From Planotetraspora kaengkrachanensis (GTDB lineage: Bacteria > Actinomycetota > Actinomycetes > Streptosporangiales > Streptosporangiaceae), in the NCBI RefSeq assembly GCF_016862895.1, contig NZ_BONV01000049.1, forward strand, positions 30,139 to 94,138: a DNA stretch of 64,000 nt, in the 5' to 3' direction. Shown here piece after piece: positions 1 to 9,358 of this stretch. The notes beneath the pieces are model-generated. The model saw nothing but the letters and a program-made list of their open reading frames with translations, did not search any database and was not told where the DNA came from. Position 1 is the stretch's first letter; each line of letters begins with the position of its first letter. Both the position numbers and the translations under genes were made by a program.

Positions 1-93
1 TTCGGTACCCGCAGGGTTCGTGACGCGCATGTCCGTATCGAGTTGGCCGCGGCACCAGGCCGATTTCGGAAATGACCTGGACGACCAAACGCA

Positions 94-126
94 GGGAGGG
101 CGGGCCCGTTATGCGCCCGCCCTCCC
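94..126 (-). terminator. Terminator hairpin of the BNR-repeat gene
   Basis: A perfect 12-bp inverted repeat (GGGAGGGCGGGC at 94-105, its complement at 115-126) with a 9-nt loop lies 22 bp past the stop of the minus-strand propeller gene. There is no clear U-run, as is usual in actinomycetes. Position and stem strength make it that gene's likely terminator. Confidence 0.7.
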
Positions 127-147
127 CGACCGTCGGTGGGTGACTCG

Positions 148-2538
148 CTACTGCTGCGGAAGCGCGATCTTCCAGACGCTGCGGCCGAACGTCGCCGCGT
201 AGAGCGTCTTGCCGTCACCGGTGATCTTGATGTCGAGCACCGGCGTGTTGGGCAGGCCGTCGCCGACCCGCTTCCAGTTCTTCTTACCGTTCTTGTCGTA
301 GAAGACGCCGAAGTCGGTCGCCGCGTAGAGCTGGTCGTTCGGCTGGTCGTAGGCGAGCATCTCGACCGGCGCGTTCGGCAGTTTTCCGCTGATGTTCTTC
401 CAGCTCGCTCCGCCGTTGGTCGTCTCCCAGACGTTCGCCGCGTAGTCGCCCTCCCGGTAGCCCGAGTAGGCCACGAACACATGGTCGGCGTTGGCCGGGT
501 CGACCACGATCGAGTTCACCCACCGGACGGGCAGGCCCTTGCCGGTGAACTCGGTCCAGTTGGCGCCGAGGTCGGTCGTCTTCCAGAGCCGGCCGGTGTC
601 GGTACCGACGTAGATCGTGTTGCCGTCGGTCTTCGCCACACCGACCGTGGTGATCGTGGAGTAGAGGCCGCCGTAGGAACCCTGATCGTCCTGTTCCGGC
701 GGAACCGGGCCGGTCAGGTAGTCCCCGGGCGGGCTGATCTGCGTCCAGGTCGTTCCCCGGTCGGTCGACCGGTCGAGAACATTGCCGCCGAAGTACACGA
801 TCGAGGGGTCGCTCGGGTCGAGGACGACCGGGGCGTCCGTCGTGATCCGCGCGGAGTGCCGCGTTCCGAACCGGATGTTGCGAGTGGTGCCGTTCGTGTC
901 CTCGTGCCGGGTGCAGTTTCCGACCTGGGAGCACTCGTAGTAGATGTTGTGGTCGCTCGGGTCGATCACGACGAAGTGGCCGTCACCGCCGCCGTAGGAG
1001 TTCCACTGCGTCAGGTCCGAAGGCCCGGCGGCGGCGGTCCAGGTACGGTTGCTGCCGTTGTCCTGCAGGCCGGACGCGAGCCGGCTCGGGTCGTCCATGG
1101 CCACCGCGAGGTGGTACGACTGGTTGAACGGCTCGTACGTCGCGTGGATCCACGAGCGGGTGGCGCCGTTGGCGTCGGAGCGGTAGACGCCGCCGTCGTC
1201 CCCGAGGTAGACCCGGTTCGGGACGTTGGGGTCCCACTGCACGATGTGCTGGTCGGAGTGGGGTCCGCTGGAGGTGGCCCACGTCGCGCCGCCGTCCTTG
1301 GACTCGCGCAGGTTCACATCGGCGTTGAACAGGTGGTTCTCGTCCTTCGGGTCGACCCACAGGCGCCCGAACCACCACTCGAAGCCGCTCGAACCGCCTG
1401 CACGGCCGCCCGGCACGAATGAGTCGCCGCCGTCGTTCGAGACGTAGAAGCCCTTGTCAGGACCGTAGGTGTTCCCGGAGATCACGTACACCCGGTTCGG
1501 GTCGTTCGGCGCGATGGCGACTCCGATGCGGCCGAGGCTCGCGTCGCTCGTCAGGCCGGTGCCCGAGGTGTCCGAGACATGCGTGCCGGTCACGTTCTCC
1601 AGCCGCTTCCAGGTGTCCCCGCCGTCGTCGGACCGGTACAGACCGGAGCCGACACCGCCGTAGAGGCGTGCGCCGCTGTTGCGCTGGTGGTCCCACAACG
1701 ATGCGAAGATCCGCTTGGGGTTCGTCGGGTCGATCGCCAGGTCGACGCCGCCGGTGGTGGCGTTCGGCGTCGGCAGGACGAGCTGCCAGTCCTTGCCGTG
1801 GTTCGTCAGCCGGTAGATGCCGCGCTCACTCGCGGACCCGGACAGGTTTCCCGCGGCGGCGACGAAGACCGTCTGCGGGTTGGTGGGGTCGACGGCGATC
1901 CTGCCGACCGCCGCGCTCCCGGTAAGGCCCCACTGCTGCCAGTGCTTGCCGCCGTCGGTCGACCGGTAGACGCCGTCGCCGAAGTAGGTCAGACCGCCGC
2001 CGGACGGGTTGGCCTCGCCGGTGCCGGCCCACAGAGTGCCGTCGGGGCCCATCGCCAGCGCGCCCACCGTCTGCGTGTAGTCGTCCGGCCAGGCCGTCTC
2101 GAAGGTGGAACCGGCGTCCGTGCTCTTCCAAACGCCGCCGCCCGATGCCGCGACATACAACGTGTCGGAATGGGCGGGGTCGACGGCCAGGTCGGTGACA
2201 CGGCCTCCGATGTTCGACGGGCCGACGAGATCCCAGGCGCCGGAACCGGGTTTGAGCGCCTTGGCCTGCTGGACCGCCTGCTTGATCTGCGCGTCCGTCA
2301 CCTTCTTGCCGGAGGTGAACTTCTGCGTCAGGTAGTCCGCCGGTTCGGCGGGACCACCGTCCTCCTCCTCGCCGGGAAGCTGCAGAGAGGCGCTCGTCTG
2401 GCTTCCCGCGGACAGGGCCGCCTGACCCGAGAACGCGGGCCCCTGGAATGTCAAGGCCGACACGGCGAGCGCGAGCACGCCTGCCGTACCGATCGCGGGC
2501 AGGGCCCGCCTCATCCGGCCCCTACGTCTCTTGATCAT
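148..2538 (-). CDS. Secreted BNR/sortilin-type beta-propeller protein
   Basis: A 796-residue exported protein. The N-terminus has an Arg/Lys-rich stretch, a hydrophobic core and an Ala/Gly-rich cleavage region (about residues 1-45). The rest is a series of Asp-box (BNR) repeats such as RSTDGGKHW, RSDDGGDTW, ESKDGGATW and KTTDLGANW, the pattern of seven- to ten-bladed sialidase-like, xyloglucanase and VPS10/sortilin propellers. I see no catalytic set that would assign a glycosidase activity, so substrate is unknown; polysaccharide or protein binding outside the cell is plausible. The ATG at 2538 is chosen because GGGAGACGG precedes it; an upstream in-frame start would add eight residues. It is monocistronic, with a hairpin after the stop. 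Confidence 0.85.
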   Translation of the reverse strand: MIKRRRGRMRRALPAIGTAGVLALAVSALTFQGPAFSGQAALSAGSQTSASLQLPGEEEDGGPAEPADYLTQKFTSGKKVTDAQIKQAVQQAKALKPGSGAWDLVGPSNIGGRVTDLAVDPAHSDTLYVAASGGGVWKSTDAGSTFETAWPDDYTQTVGALAMGPDGTLWAGTGEANPSGGGLTYFGDGVYRSTDGGKHWQQWGLTGSAAVGRIAVDPTNPQTVFVAAAGNLSGSASERGIYRLTNHGKDWQLVLPTPNATTGGVDLAIDPTNPKRIFASLWDHQRNSGARLYGGVGSGLYRSDDGGDTWKRLENVTGTHVSDTSGTGLTSDASLGRIGVAIAPNDPNRVYVISGNTYGPDKGFYVSNDGGDSFVPGGRAGGSSGFEWWFGRLWVDPKDENHLFNADVNLRESKDGGATWATSSGPHSDQHIVQWDPNVPNRVYLGDDGGVYRSDANGATRSWIHATYEPFNQSYHLAVAMDDPSRLASGLQDNGSNRTWTAAAGPSDLTQWNSYGGGDGHFVVIDPSDHNIYYECSQVGNCTRHEDTNGTTRNIRFGTRHSARITTDAPVVLDPSDPSIVYFGGNVLDRSTDRGTTWTQISPPGDYLTGPVPPEQDDQGSYGGLYSTITTVGVAKTDGNTIYVGTDTGRLWKTTDLGANWTEFTGKGLPVRWVNSIVVDPANADHVFVAYSGYREGDYAANVWETTNGGASWKNISGKLPNAPVEMLAYDQPNDQLYAATDFGVFYDKNGKKNWKRVGDGLPNTPVLDIKITGDGKTLYAATFGRSVWKIALPQQ

Positions 2539-2796
2539 TCCGTCTCCCAATAACCCGTCCACAGTCGGACAACTGGGGCAAAAGGTAAAGAGAGCGGAAG
2601 TATTGCGTCAATAGACGTTTGTCGAAGGTTAACTACTTCCAGGACGTTGCGGGCGTGCCCTCTCGGTGCCGTACCACGCGTCGACGTCGTACGGAGGCCG
2701 GCCCGTGCACCGCCTCCAGCAGCACGTATCCGTTGGCGGAGTCGTCAGGGTCTCGTGCGACAAATGTAGGAAGCCACGGGCCGGCGTTTTCGTCTG

Positions 2797-3288
2797 CTAC
2801 GACAGCGTGTACTTGACCCGGACCTTTCCTTCGCACAGCTGGATCACCTGGATGGCCACGTCGTGAGGTCCAGACAGGTGCGCTTCGGCCTCCGAGCCTT
2901 CTTCCTGGTCCTTGCGCTCGATCTTGTACCCGGCCTTGGCGAGCACGTCCGCGGCCTCGTCGCGAACACTGTCGAGGTTGGTGGGATCCGCGTCCTTCGC
3001 GACGAAGAACAGCTCGGTCTTGCCGAAAGGCCCCTTGGACATGTAGACCTGCCCGCCGGGCAGCATCGGCAGGTCCGCGGGCGGCTGCCGGTCCGGCTTG
3101 CCGGTCAGGTCGCCGGCCTGCGAGCAGGGGATGCCGTTGCCCGCCGCCTCAGGGCTCGCCGCCGCCGAAGTCGCGCTCACGGGGCTTTCCTGCGCGGCCG
3201 CGTTCGAAGAAGTGTCCCCGCAACCGGCGAGTGACGCCGCAGCGGCGACGGCGATGCTCGCCGCAGCGATCAGTCGTGTGATGTTCAT
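2797..3288 (-). CDS. Small secreted lipoprotein, unknown function
   Basis: A 163-residue protein with a classical lipoprotein signal: MNITRLIAAAS, a hydrophobic stretch, then the lipobox LAGC at about residues 20-23, followed by a Ser/Ala-rich linker. The mature domain ends in a short beta-rich region (VAIQVIQLCEGKVRVKYTL). A Cys in the PCSQAGDL stretch and one near the end could form a disulfide. The ATG at 3288 has AAGGAA seven bases upstream. I do not recognise the family. It is divergent from the binding-protein gene at 3413, leaving about 125 bp for both promoters. Confidence 0.7.
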   Translation of the reverse strand: MNITRLIAAASIAVAAAASLAGCGDTSSNAAAQESPVSATSAAASPEAAGNGIPCSQAGDLTGKPDRQPPADLPMLPGGQVYMSKGPFGKTELFFVAKDADPTNLDSVRDEAADVLAKAGYKIERKDQEEGSEAEAHLSGPHDVAIQVIQLCEGKVRVKYTLS

Positions 3289-3412
3289 GAAATGGTTCCT
3301 TGGGAGGTGAGATAAGGTCCTGCGCATGATCGGGCAGGAATCCCTCAAAACGGGCGGATGCGCCCGTGGGCGGCGACGCTACCAGGTTCGCCGGCGTGGC
3401 CACAGGCCACGG

Positions 3413-4636
3413 ATGGTGCCGATGTGGCTCGCCGTGCTCATTGTGCTGATCTCCGCCTGCTCGGGCGGAGGGTCGCGGGCGGCGTCCACCGACGACCTAT
3501 TGGTGGTGGTCAGCGCGCCGATGTCCACAGAGCCGTGGATCGGCGCCTTCATCGAACGAGGGGCGCGGCTCGCGATCGACGAGCTCAACGCGCACGGCGG
3601 GGTCACCACCTCGTCCGGATCACGCCGGGTCAGGCTGACTGTGCTCGACAACGCCGGGTCGCCGGCCAAGGCCGCGGCGAACGCCCGCAAGGCGGTCGAC
3701 GACCACGCGGCCGTTCTGCTCACTGACGGGACCGGCGCGGCCTCCGTCGCGCCGATCACCGATGCCGCGCATCTGCCGGTCTTCATCTGCTTCGAAGGCG
3801 GCGAGGCGCTGATCGACCCGTCCCACCGGCCGAGCCTTTTCCGCATGGCGCCGGCCAACAAGCCGATGGCTCGCCGGCTCGCCGACTACATCGCGAACAG
3901 CCGCCCCAAGGTCGGCGTGATCAGTGACGACTCGACGTACGGAGAACAGGGCCGGGAGGCGCTGCTACAGGCCTTCAAGATCGACGAGGTGGAGGTGGCG
4001 GCGGATCAGAGGGCGCCGGCACGCTCCCCCGACCTGACGACGCAGGTGCTTGCCGCGCGGCAGGCGGGCGCCGACAAGCTCGTGGTGTGGGCGAGCGCGA
4101 GCGACGTGATCGCGGCCATCCAGGCCGTACACGCGCTGGGCTGGAAGGTGCCCGTCTACACCGGGCCCACCGGTGAGGACCCGCTGGTCCGCCAGCGCTT
4201 CGCCGAGCATCCGGAATGGCTCGACCAGATCACCTTCGTCTCGTTCCGGATGACCAGCGAGGTCGGGCCGGGGCCGTTCGAGCAGTTCCGCGCAGGCTAC
4301 GAGGCGAAGATGGGCGTCGATTTGGTCGGTGTCCGCCAAAACGGCAAGCAGGTCGTGCAGCCGCCGGACTGGCCGATGTTCTCCTACGACGCGGTTCACC
4401 TGGTCGCCGCATCGCTCAGCGAGAGCGGCGCGCCGGGCGAGCCGCTCATGGAGGCCCTGAACAAGATCAGCATCACCGGCGCCAACGGCGACTACCGCGG
4501 CTACGCGGCCGACCAGCACGAGGGGGTGAACCCCAGCGACATGTACTTCGCCCGGTTCCACGGCTTCGTCTTCGAACCCGTCGGCGACGACCCGCTCTCC
4601 GACACCATTCCCTCGGTGAACCAGTTGCAGGACTGA
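3413..4636 (+). CDS. ABC transporter substrate-binding lipoprotein, branched-chain amino acid type
   Basis: A periplasmic-binding-protein-like (Peripla_BP_6, LivK-type) protein of about 407 residues. The N-terminus MVPMWLAVLIVLISACSGG is a lipoprotein signal with lipobox ISAC, so the mature protein is anchored outside the membrane by its Cys. Typical segments are the 'ARLAIDELNAHGGV' helix, 'VGVISDDSTYGEQGREAL' and a C-terminal 'GDYRGYAADQHEGV' close to family patterns. Ligand may be an amino acid, amide or urea-like compound; sequence alone does not say. It is convergent with the permease/ATPase operon at 4689-8120, unlike the usual livK-first order. Starts at 3326 and 3422 are alternatives. 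Confidence 0.85.
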   Translation: MVPMWLAVLIVLISACSGGGSRAASTDDLLVVVSAPMSTEPWIGAFIERGARLAIDELNAHGGVTTSSGSRRVRLTVLDNAGSPAKAAANARKAVDDHAAVLLTDGTGAASVAPITDAAHLPVFICFEGGEALIDPSHRPSLFRMAPANKPMARRLADYIANSRPKVGVISDDSTYGEQGREALLQAFKIDEVEVAADQRAPARSPDLTTQVLAARQAGADKLVVWASASDVIAAIQAVHALGWKVPVYTGPTGEDPLVRQRFAEHPEWLDQITFVSFRMTSEVGPGPFEQFRAGYEAKMGVDLVGVRQNGKQVVQPPDWPMFSYDAVHLVAASLSESGAPGEPLMEALNKISITGANGDYRGYAADQHEGVNPSDMYFARFHGFVFEPVGDDPLSDTIPSVNQLQD

Positions 4637-4688
4637 CGCCGGTCACCCCAGGAACGCATATCGGGGCCTCCGGGAAAGCGGGAGCGGC

Positions 4689-5417
4689 TCATTGCAGGGG
4701 GTTGCCGTCGCCGAAGTACATCCGGCCGATCCGCGGGTCGGCCGCGACCGCCGCGGTGGACCCGCTGAGGACCACGTGACCTTCCTGCAGCACGACGAGC
4801 CGATCGGCGAGACGCAAAGCCAGCTGAAGGTGTTGCTCGATGAGCAGAACGGCTGTGCCCGCGGCCCGGATGGCGGCGATGTCCTCGGCGAGCGCGGCGA
4901 TCGACGCAGGAGCCAGACCAGCCGACGGTTCGTCGAGGACCAGCAGCGAGGGGTCCGACATGAGGCCGCGGCCGATGACGAGCATCTGCTGCTCTCCGCC
5001 GGACAGGCTGCCGGCGCGCTGCGCGCGCCGCTCTGCCAGCCGCGGAAAGGTCCGATAGACGTCCTCTCGGCGCTCGGCTACGACGTTCTTCCTGCGGCTG
5101 TCGAGATATGCGCCGAGGGTCAGGTTCTCCTCGACGGTGAGACTGGGGAAGACGCGTCTGCCGTCGGGCACGTGACTCAGTCCCCCCTGGACGATCCGCC
5201 GAGGGTCACACCTGGTGATGTCCCGGCCGTCGAACATCACCTCGCCCGAACTCGGCCGATGCAGGCCCGACACCGCACGGGCGACGGTCGTCTTACCCGC
5301 GCCGTTGCCGCCGAGCAACGCGACGATCTCGCCGCGCTCGACGTGAAAGCACACGTCGTCCAGCACCGGTACAGCGCCGTGGCGGGCGCACAGTCCGCGA
5401 ACGTCGAGCAGCGCCAC
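4689..5417 (-). CDS. livF: ABC transporter ATP-binding protein, LivF type
   Basis: A 242-residue ATPase of the branched-chain amino acid (HAAT) transporter family. Walker A (GGNGAGKTT), Q-loop region, signature LSGGEQQ and Walker B LLVLDEP are all present, followed by the switch-His segment LLIEQH. I take the GTG at 5417 because AGAGGAG sits five bases upstream and it gives the normal LivF length; the ORF stays open well into livMG, but the upstream part reads as out-of-frame sequence. It is the last gene of a livH-livMG-livF operon, starting about 20 bp after the stop of livMG. Confidence 0.9.
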   Translation of the reverse strand: MALLDVRGLCARHGAVPVLDDVCFHVERGEIVALLGGNGAGKTTVARAVSGLHRPSSGEVMFDGRDITRCDPRRIVQGGLSHVPDGRRVFPSLTVEENLTLGAYLDSRRKNVVAERREDVYRTFPRLAERRAQRAGSLSGGEQQMLVIGRGLMSDPSLLVLDEPSAGLAPASIAALAEDIAAIRAAGTAVLLIEQHLQLALRLADRLVVLQEGHVVLSGSTAAVAADPRIGRMYFGDGNPLQ

Positions 5418-5436
5418 GCGGTCTCCTCTCAGCACG

Positions 5437-7167
5437 TCAGGCGTGGGTGGACGACGGATCGGCATCGCCGAGGTAGATCCGGCGTACCGCGGGATCGGCG
5501 GCCGTCGACTCGGGGGTTCCGCTCGCCAGCACCCGGCCGCGGTCCAGGACGGTGATCCTGTCGGCGACGCCGTACACCAGCGCCAGGTCATGTTCGACCA
5601 GCAGGACGGCCACGCCGCCTGCCGCGAGGCGACGCAGGACACGGGCCAGGGCGGCTCGTTCCGGCCCGGTCATGCCGACGGCCGGTTCGTCGAGCAGGAG
5701 TACGTGCGCCCCGGTCGCGACGGCCCGGGCCACCTGCAGGAGACGCTGTTCGCCGGCGCCGAGCGTCCCCGGGCGGTCGAACGCGCGCTGGGCGAGTTCC
5801 GTGACATGCAGCGCCCTCCATGCCTCGCGGTCGGCGATGGCTGCGTGGTCCTGCATCGACGCACTTCCGAAAAGGTGCCGGACGGCGGCGAACGGTACCG
5901 GCGTTCCTCCGCGCACCCCGAGCAGCACCTGACGGTGAGGAGAGAGCCGCTCCAGACCGACGGTGCGCTGGAACGTCCGGGTCACTCCCCTCCTGACCAT
6001 CTCGAACTGGCCGGCCCCGGTGACGTCGGTCTCCTCCAGCAGAATCCGGCCGCCCTTGGGACGCAGAGCGCCTGCGAGGGCGCGTAAGGCCGTCGTCTTG
6101 CCGCTGCCGTTGGGGCCGATAAGCGCGTGGACCTCTCCGGCTCGCACCTCCAAGTCCACTCCCGTGAGGATGTCCGTCTCCCCGATACCGACATCCAGCC
6201 CCTGGGCGGACAACATCACCCCCTCCCGGGAAGCGGTGGGGGTGGCGGATTCCCCGGAATGTTCCGCCGGTTCACGCGGGCGCTCCGCCCGCTCGGGCCA
6301 CTGGGCCGCCAGCCGTTCGATCGGCTCGCGGAGGAACGGAACCGCGACCAGCGCCAGGGCGGTGAGGACGCCACCGGACGCCTCGGCCGGCAGACCCACC
6401 GCGCCGGCAAGTGCGTCGCCCAGCGGTGGAATCATGGCGATCACGAGCAGGCCGAGCACCGGCCCCCACAGCCGTGCCGTACCCCCGATCAGCGCCGCCA
6501 CGAACAACTGGAGGGACAGCAATGGCGAGACGTCGGATGGGGCCGCTACCCCGAGCAGCACGGTGATGCCTGCGCCGGACACCGCCGCGAGAGCCGCGGT
6601 CGTGGCGAATAGAGCAGCCCTGCGGCGAAGCACCGGCACCCCGAGGGACGTGGCCAGCGCGGGAGCCTCGCGAAGGGCCGCCCAGTCCAGGCCGGCCGGC
6701 CCCCGGGTCAGCCGGGCCACAGCGGCCAGCGACAGCAGGCACAGCGTTCCCGCCACGGCGACGTGCGCCCACGGGGTGAGAGTGACGGTCACGCCGAAGA
6801 ACGGTGAGTTCAGGCGGGCCGGTGTCGGGCGAACCAGCCCCTGGCTCCCACCGGACACCGCGGGAAACGCATCGAGCAACGCGTACACGAGCCAGGCGAA
6901 CGCCCATGTCGACAACGCGACCGCCGCGCCGCGCAGACGAGCCGTGAGCAGGCCGACCAGGTAGCCGGCGCACGCCGCGATCGCGGCGGCGGCGAACGTG
7001 GCCGCTGCGAGTGGCAATCCGGCGCGTTCCAGATGCACAACACCGAAACCGCCCACGGCCAGGAACGCGCCTTGGCACAGGACGGGTTGCCCTCCGTACG
7101 AGACGGACAGCGCGAGCCCCAGCACCGCGATCAACAGGTACAGATGGTGTGCCAGCTCGACCGTCAT
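5437..7167 (-). CDS. Fused ABC permease-ATPase, LivM-LivG
   Basis: A 576-residue fusion. Residues 1 to about 295 are a LivM-type permease with 8-10 membrane segments and the family motif LSVSYGGQPVLCQGAFLAVG. A polar Pro/Arg/Glu-rich linker follows, then a LivG-type ATPase (about 315-570) with Walker A GPNGSGKTT, signature LGAGEQR and Walker B LLLDEP. The start codon overlaps the stop of livH by 4 bp (ATGA), so translation is probably coupled. LivM-LivG fusions are known in actinobacteria. With LivH and LivF it forms a complete importer core; the only nearby binding protein is the convergent 3413-4636 gene. Confidence 0.92.
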   Translation of the reverse strand: MTVELAHHLYLLIAVLGLALSVSYGGQPVLCQGAFLAVGGFGVVHLERAGLPLAAATFAAAAIAACAGYLVGLLTARLRGAAVALSTWAFAWLVYALLDAFPAVSGGSQGLVRPTPARLNSPFFGVTVTLTPWAHVAVAGTLCLLSLAAVARLTRGPAGLDWAALREAPALATSLGVPVLRRRAALFATTAALAAVSGAGITVLLGVAAPSDVSPLLSLQLFVAALIGGTARLWGPVLGLLVIAMIPPLGDALAGAVGLPAEASGGVLTALALVAVPFLREPIERLAAQWPERAERPREPAEHSGESATPTASREGVMLSAQGLDVGIGETDILTGVDLEVRAGEVHALIGPNGSGKTTALRALAGALRPKGGRILLEETDVTGAGQFEMVRRGVTRTFQRTVGLERLSPHRQVLLGVRGGTPVPFAAVRHLFGSASMQDHAAIADREAWRALHVTELAQRAFDRPGTLGAGEQRLLQVARAVATGAHVLLLDEPAVGMTGPERAALARVLRRLAAGGVAVLLVEHDLALVYGVADRITVLDRGRVLASGTPESTAADPAVRRIYLGDADPSSTHA

Positions 7168-8120
7168 TCCGGGTCCTCACGCAGCGGCGATCGCAGGCCC
7201 CGCCGTCCGAGGGCGAGCACGATCAGCAGGATGGCCAGCGGTACCACGTCGGCGTAGTGGGGGCCGAGAACGCTCGATGCGACGACGAACGACTCGATCA
7301 CGCCGAGCGCCAGCCCTCCGGCCAGCGCGCCACGCACCGATCCCAGGCCGCCCACCAGTGCGGCCGCCATCGCCTTGAGGCCGAGGACGACGCCGTCGTC
7401 GACACCGAGCGAACGGTCTGGGGAGATCAGAAGCCCGGCCAGACCCGCCAGCGCGCCGGCTACCACGAAAGCGACGAGCACCAGCCGCCGCACCGGGAGC
7501 CCGAGCAGCGCGGCGGCGGTGGGGTCCTCACTGACCGCCTTCATCGCCGTGCCGACAGGGGTTAGCACGAGCAGCCGCTCGACCAGGATCCCCACGGCCA
7601 ACCCGATCCCTATGACCCCGAGAGTGCGCACCGCCACCGTCCCTCCCCCGGGCAGTTGCAGCACCCCTGAAGGCGTCAGGCTGCCCAGGCGCAACGGATC
7701 CGGGACCGCGTAGGCGTCCTGCGTGAGCACCAGCCCGAGAACCTCCCGGATCAGCAGGCCGGCGGCCAGGCCACTCGCCACCCAGCCCAAGACGTCCCCG
7801 CGGGTGGACCGGTGCCCGACTCCCGGCAGGAAGGGCCGTACGGCGACGAGGTAGACGCCCGCCGACAGTGCCGCTCCCGCGGCGACGATCAGCACCGCCA
7901 GCCCGACGGAGTGCACGACGTCCAGGGCCGCCGCCACCGGTATGGACCCGAGCACCACCAGCACACCGATGAACACGCCGCCCACCACGAGATCGCCGTG
8001 CGCGAAAGAGATCACGCCGGTGAGCCGGTAGACGAGGCTGAACCCCATCGCAATCAAGCCGTAGGCCGTACCCAGGGCCAATCCGCTCAGGAACGCCTGC
8101 AAGGCCACCCCTCCGCTCAC
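7164..8120 (-). CDS. livH: ABC transporter permease, LivH type
   Basis: A 318-residue membrane protein with about eight hydrophobic segments and the LivH hallmarks GTAYGLIAMGFSLVYRLTGV and FAHGDLVVGG near the N-terminus, plus the cytoplasmic EAA-like loop AVSEDPTAAALLGLPVRRL. It pairs with the LivM half of the next gene to form the membrane channel. First gene of the operon. The roughly 390 bp upstream holds its promoter, though I cannot point to specific boxes. Confidence 0.92.
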   Translation of the reverse strand: MSGGVALQAFLSGLALGTAYGLIAMGFSLVYRLTGVISFAHGDLVVGGVFIGVLVVLGSIPVAAALDVVHSVGLAVLIVAAGAALSAGVYLVAVRPFLPGVGHRSTRGDVLGWVASGLAAGLLIREVLGLVLTQDAYAVPDPLRLGSLTPSGVLQLPGGGTVAVRTLGVIGIGLAVGILVERLLVLTPVGTAMKAVSEDPTAAALLGLPVRRLVLVAFVVAGALAGLAGLLISPDRSLGVDDGVVLGLKAMAAALVGGLGSVRGALAGGLALGVIESFVVASSVLGPHYADVVPLAILLIVLALGRRGLRSPLREDPE

Positions 8121-8264
8121 CGAGCGCCATCCTCAGTGATCGGCGAGCCAGATGAGTGATAACAGGAGATGTCGACGCACCCTTCGTCAGCCTTTGGAGG
8201 GGGATCTTATAGCCCGGTGACCGGTGCTCTAGGAACCGCAGTCGCAGCTCCGCTCTGAGGCACG

Positions 8265-8390
8265 TCAGGCTGGAGATGAAGCGCCGTGCAACGATTGGCG
8301 CCATTCCAACGCCTCCGGTATGTCGCGGTACTCCAGCAGGTGCTGACCGGCGATCTTCTCCAGAAGTGTTCGCACTTCTGCGGGTGTGTG
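8265..8390 (-). pseudogene. Short coding-like remnant, unidentified
   Basis: On the minus strand one frame reads as about 40 residues with strongly G/C-ending codons (PAEVRTLLEKIAGQHLLEYR and on to a stop at 8265) but has no upstream start or body. It looks like the C-terminal tail of a lost gene. The rest of the 8121-8515 interval shows nothing I can name beyond the livH promoter region. Confidence 0.3.
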
Positions 8391-8515
8391 GTGTGGAAGA
8401 ACTCGCGGCGGAGGTTGACGCGGTTAACACGGCGAGCCGAGGAGAATGGCGATCATCCTGGAGGCCGGAGTGCCCCCGCCGGAGGCATGGATTTGGGGCT
8501 TACATCCTGTACCTA

Positions 8516-9358
8516 TCAGGATGTGTGGCGCAGGAGTGCATCCACCACCACCGGCCAGGTTGTCCGCGGCAGACCCTGGCCGATGCCGCGCAGCGTGAGC
8601 AGTGCGGCGCCGGGGACCTCCTCGGCCAGCGCCACGCCGTTCCCGTGCGGGAAGAACGGATCCTCGTCGCCATGCACCACCAGCGTTGGCACGGCAATCT
8701 TGCCCAACCGCTCACGCCACCGCGGCTGGCAGTCGATGGCGGTGAACATGCTGCCCAGGTGGCTGGCACGCTGCGCCTTCGCCGTCCGCCCCGCCCTGTC
8801 GAAGACCAACCCGGCACTCGTACGTGCGTCCGTCTCGTCGAATCCTCGCGAGCCGGACATCAGCCTAGCGCTGGCGGTCATGTAGTCGATGACGCTGTCG
8901 CGATCGGTCCAGTCCGGCTCCGGACGGCCGAACAGCTCCGCCATCATCTCCGGCGCGTGGTCGGGCAGGTCGGGATCCACCGGACCAGGAGCGACCGGCC
9001 GGGTGGAGATCAGCGTCAGCGACGTGACCTGGTCAGGATGGTCCAGCGCGAGCAGTTGCGCGACGAAGCCGCCGACGCCGAGCCCGACCACGTGCGTCCC
9101 CGCCAGCTCCAGCGCCACCAGCAGCTCCGCCGCGTCGGTGACCAGATCACGCAGGTCGTACGCGGGCGCGTCCGGATCGACGAACGTCGACTGGCCGGCA
9201 TCTCGCAGGTCATAACGCACCACATGGCGCCCGGCCAACGCCGCGCACAGCTCGTCCGGCCAGCTCAGCATGGTGACGCCGATGAGCAGCACCGGCGGGT
9301 CGCCCGGGTCACCGAAGGTCTCGACGCAAAGTTCGGCCTTGTTGACGTTGATCCGCAT
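8516..9358 (-). CDS. Alpha/beta-hydrolase-fold protein lacking catalytic Ser and His
   Basis: A 280-residue protein of the RdmC/aclacinomycin-methylesterase-like hydrolase family. Fold landmarks are complete: VLLIG with oxyanion region, YDLRDAGQS, the nucleophile elbow, VVHGDEDPFFP with the acid Asp, and the C-terminal GIGQGLPR. At the elbow, where relatives read V-G-H-S-M-G-G, this protein reads VGLGVGG, so the nucleophile Ser is Gly. In the last loop the family His (GMGHxLP) is Gln. I checked both codons (GGC and CAG). It should not hydrolyse esters by the usual mechanism. Start ATG 9358 has AAAGGAG upstream; an upstream Met adds seven residues. Confidence 0.85.
   Translation of the reverse strand: MRINVNKAELCVETFGDPGDPPVLLIGVTMLSWPDELCAALAGRHVVRYDLRDAGQSTFVDPDAPAYDLRDLVTDAAELLVALELAGTHVVGLGVGGFVAQLLALDHPDQVTSLTLISTRPVAPGPVDPDLPDHAPEMMAELFGRPEPDWTDRDSVIDYMTASARLMSGSRGFDETDARTSAGLVFDRAGRTAKAQRASHLGSMFTAIDCQPRWRERLGKIAVPTLVVHGDEDPFFPHGNGVALAEEVPGAALLTLRGIGQGLPRTTWPVVVDALLRHTS

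Noticed and set aside
136..1422. Long plus-strand ORF opposite the BNR-repeat gene
   Set aside because: It is the mirror frame of a strongly coding minus-strand gene; its sequence is low-complexity Val/Arg/Gly without domains.
2633..2836. 67-codon minus-strand ORF after the small lipoprotein
   Set aside because: It overlaps the end of the lipoprotein gene in another frame and has no ribosome site or family; I could not support it.
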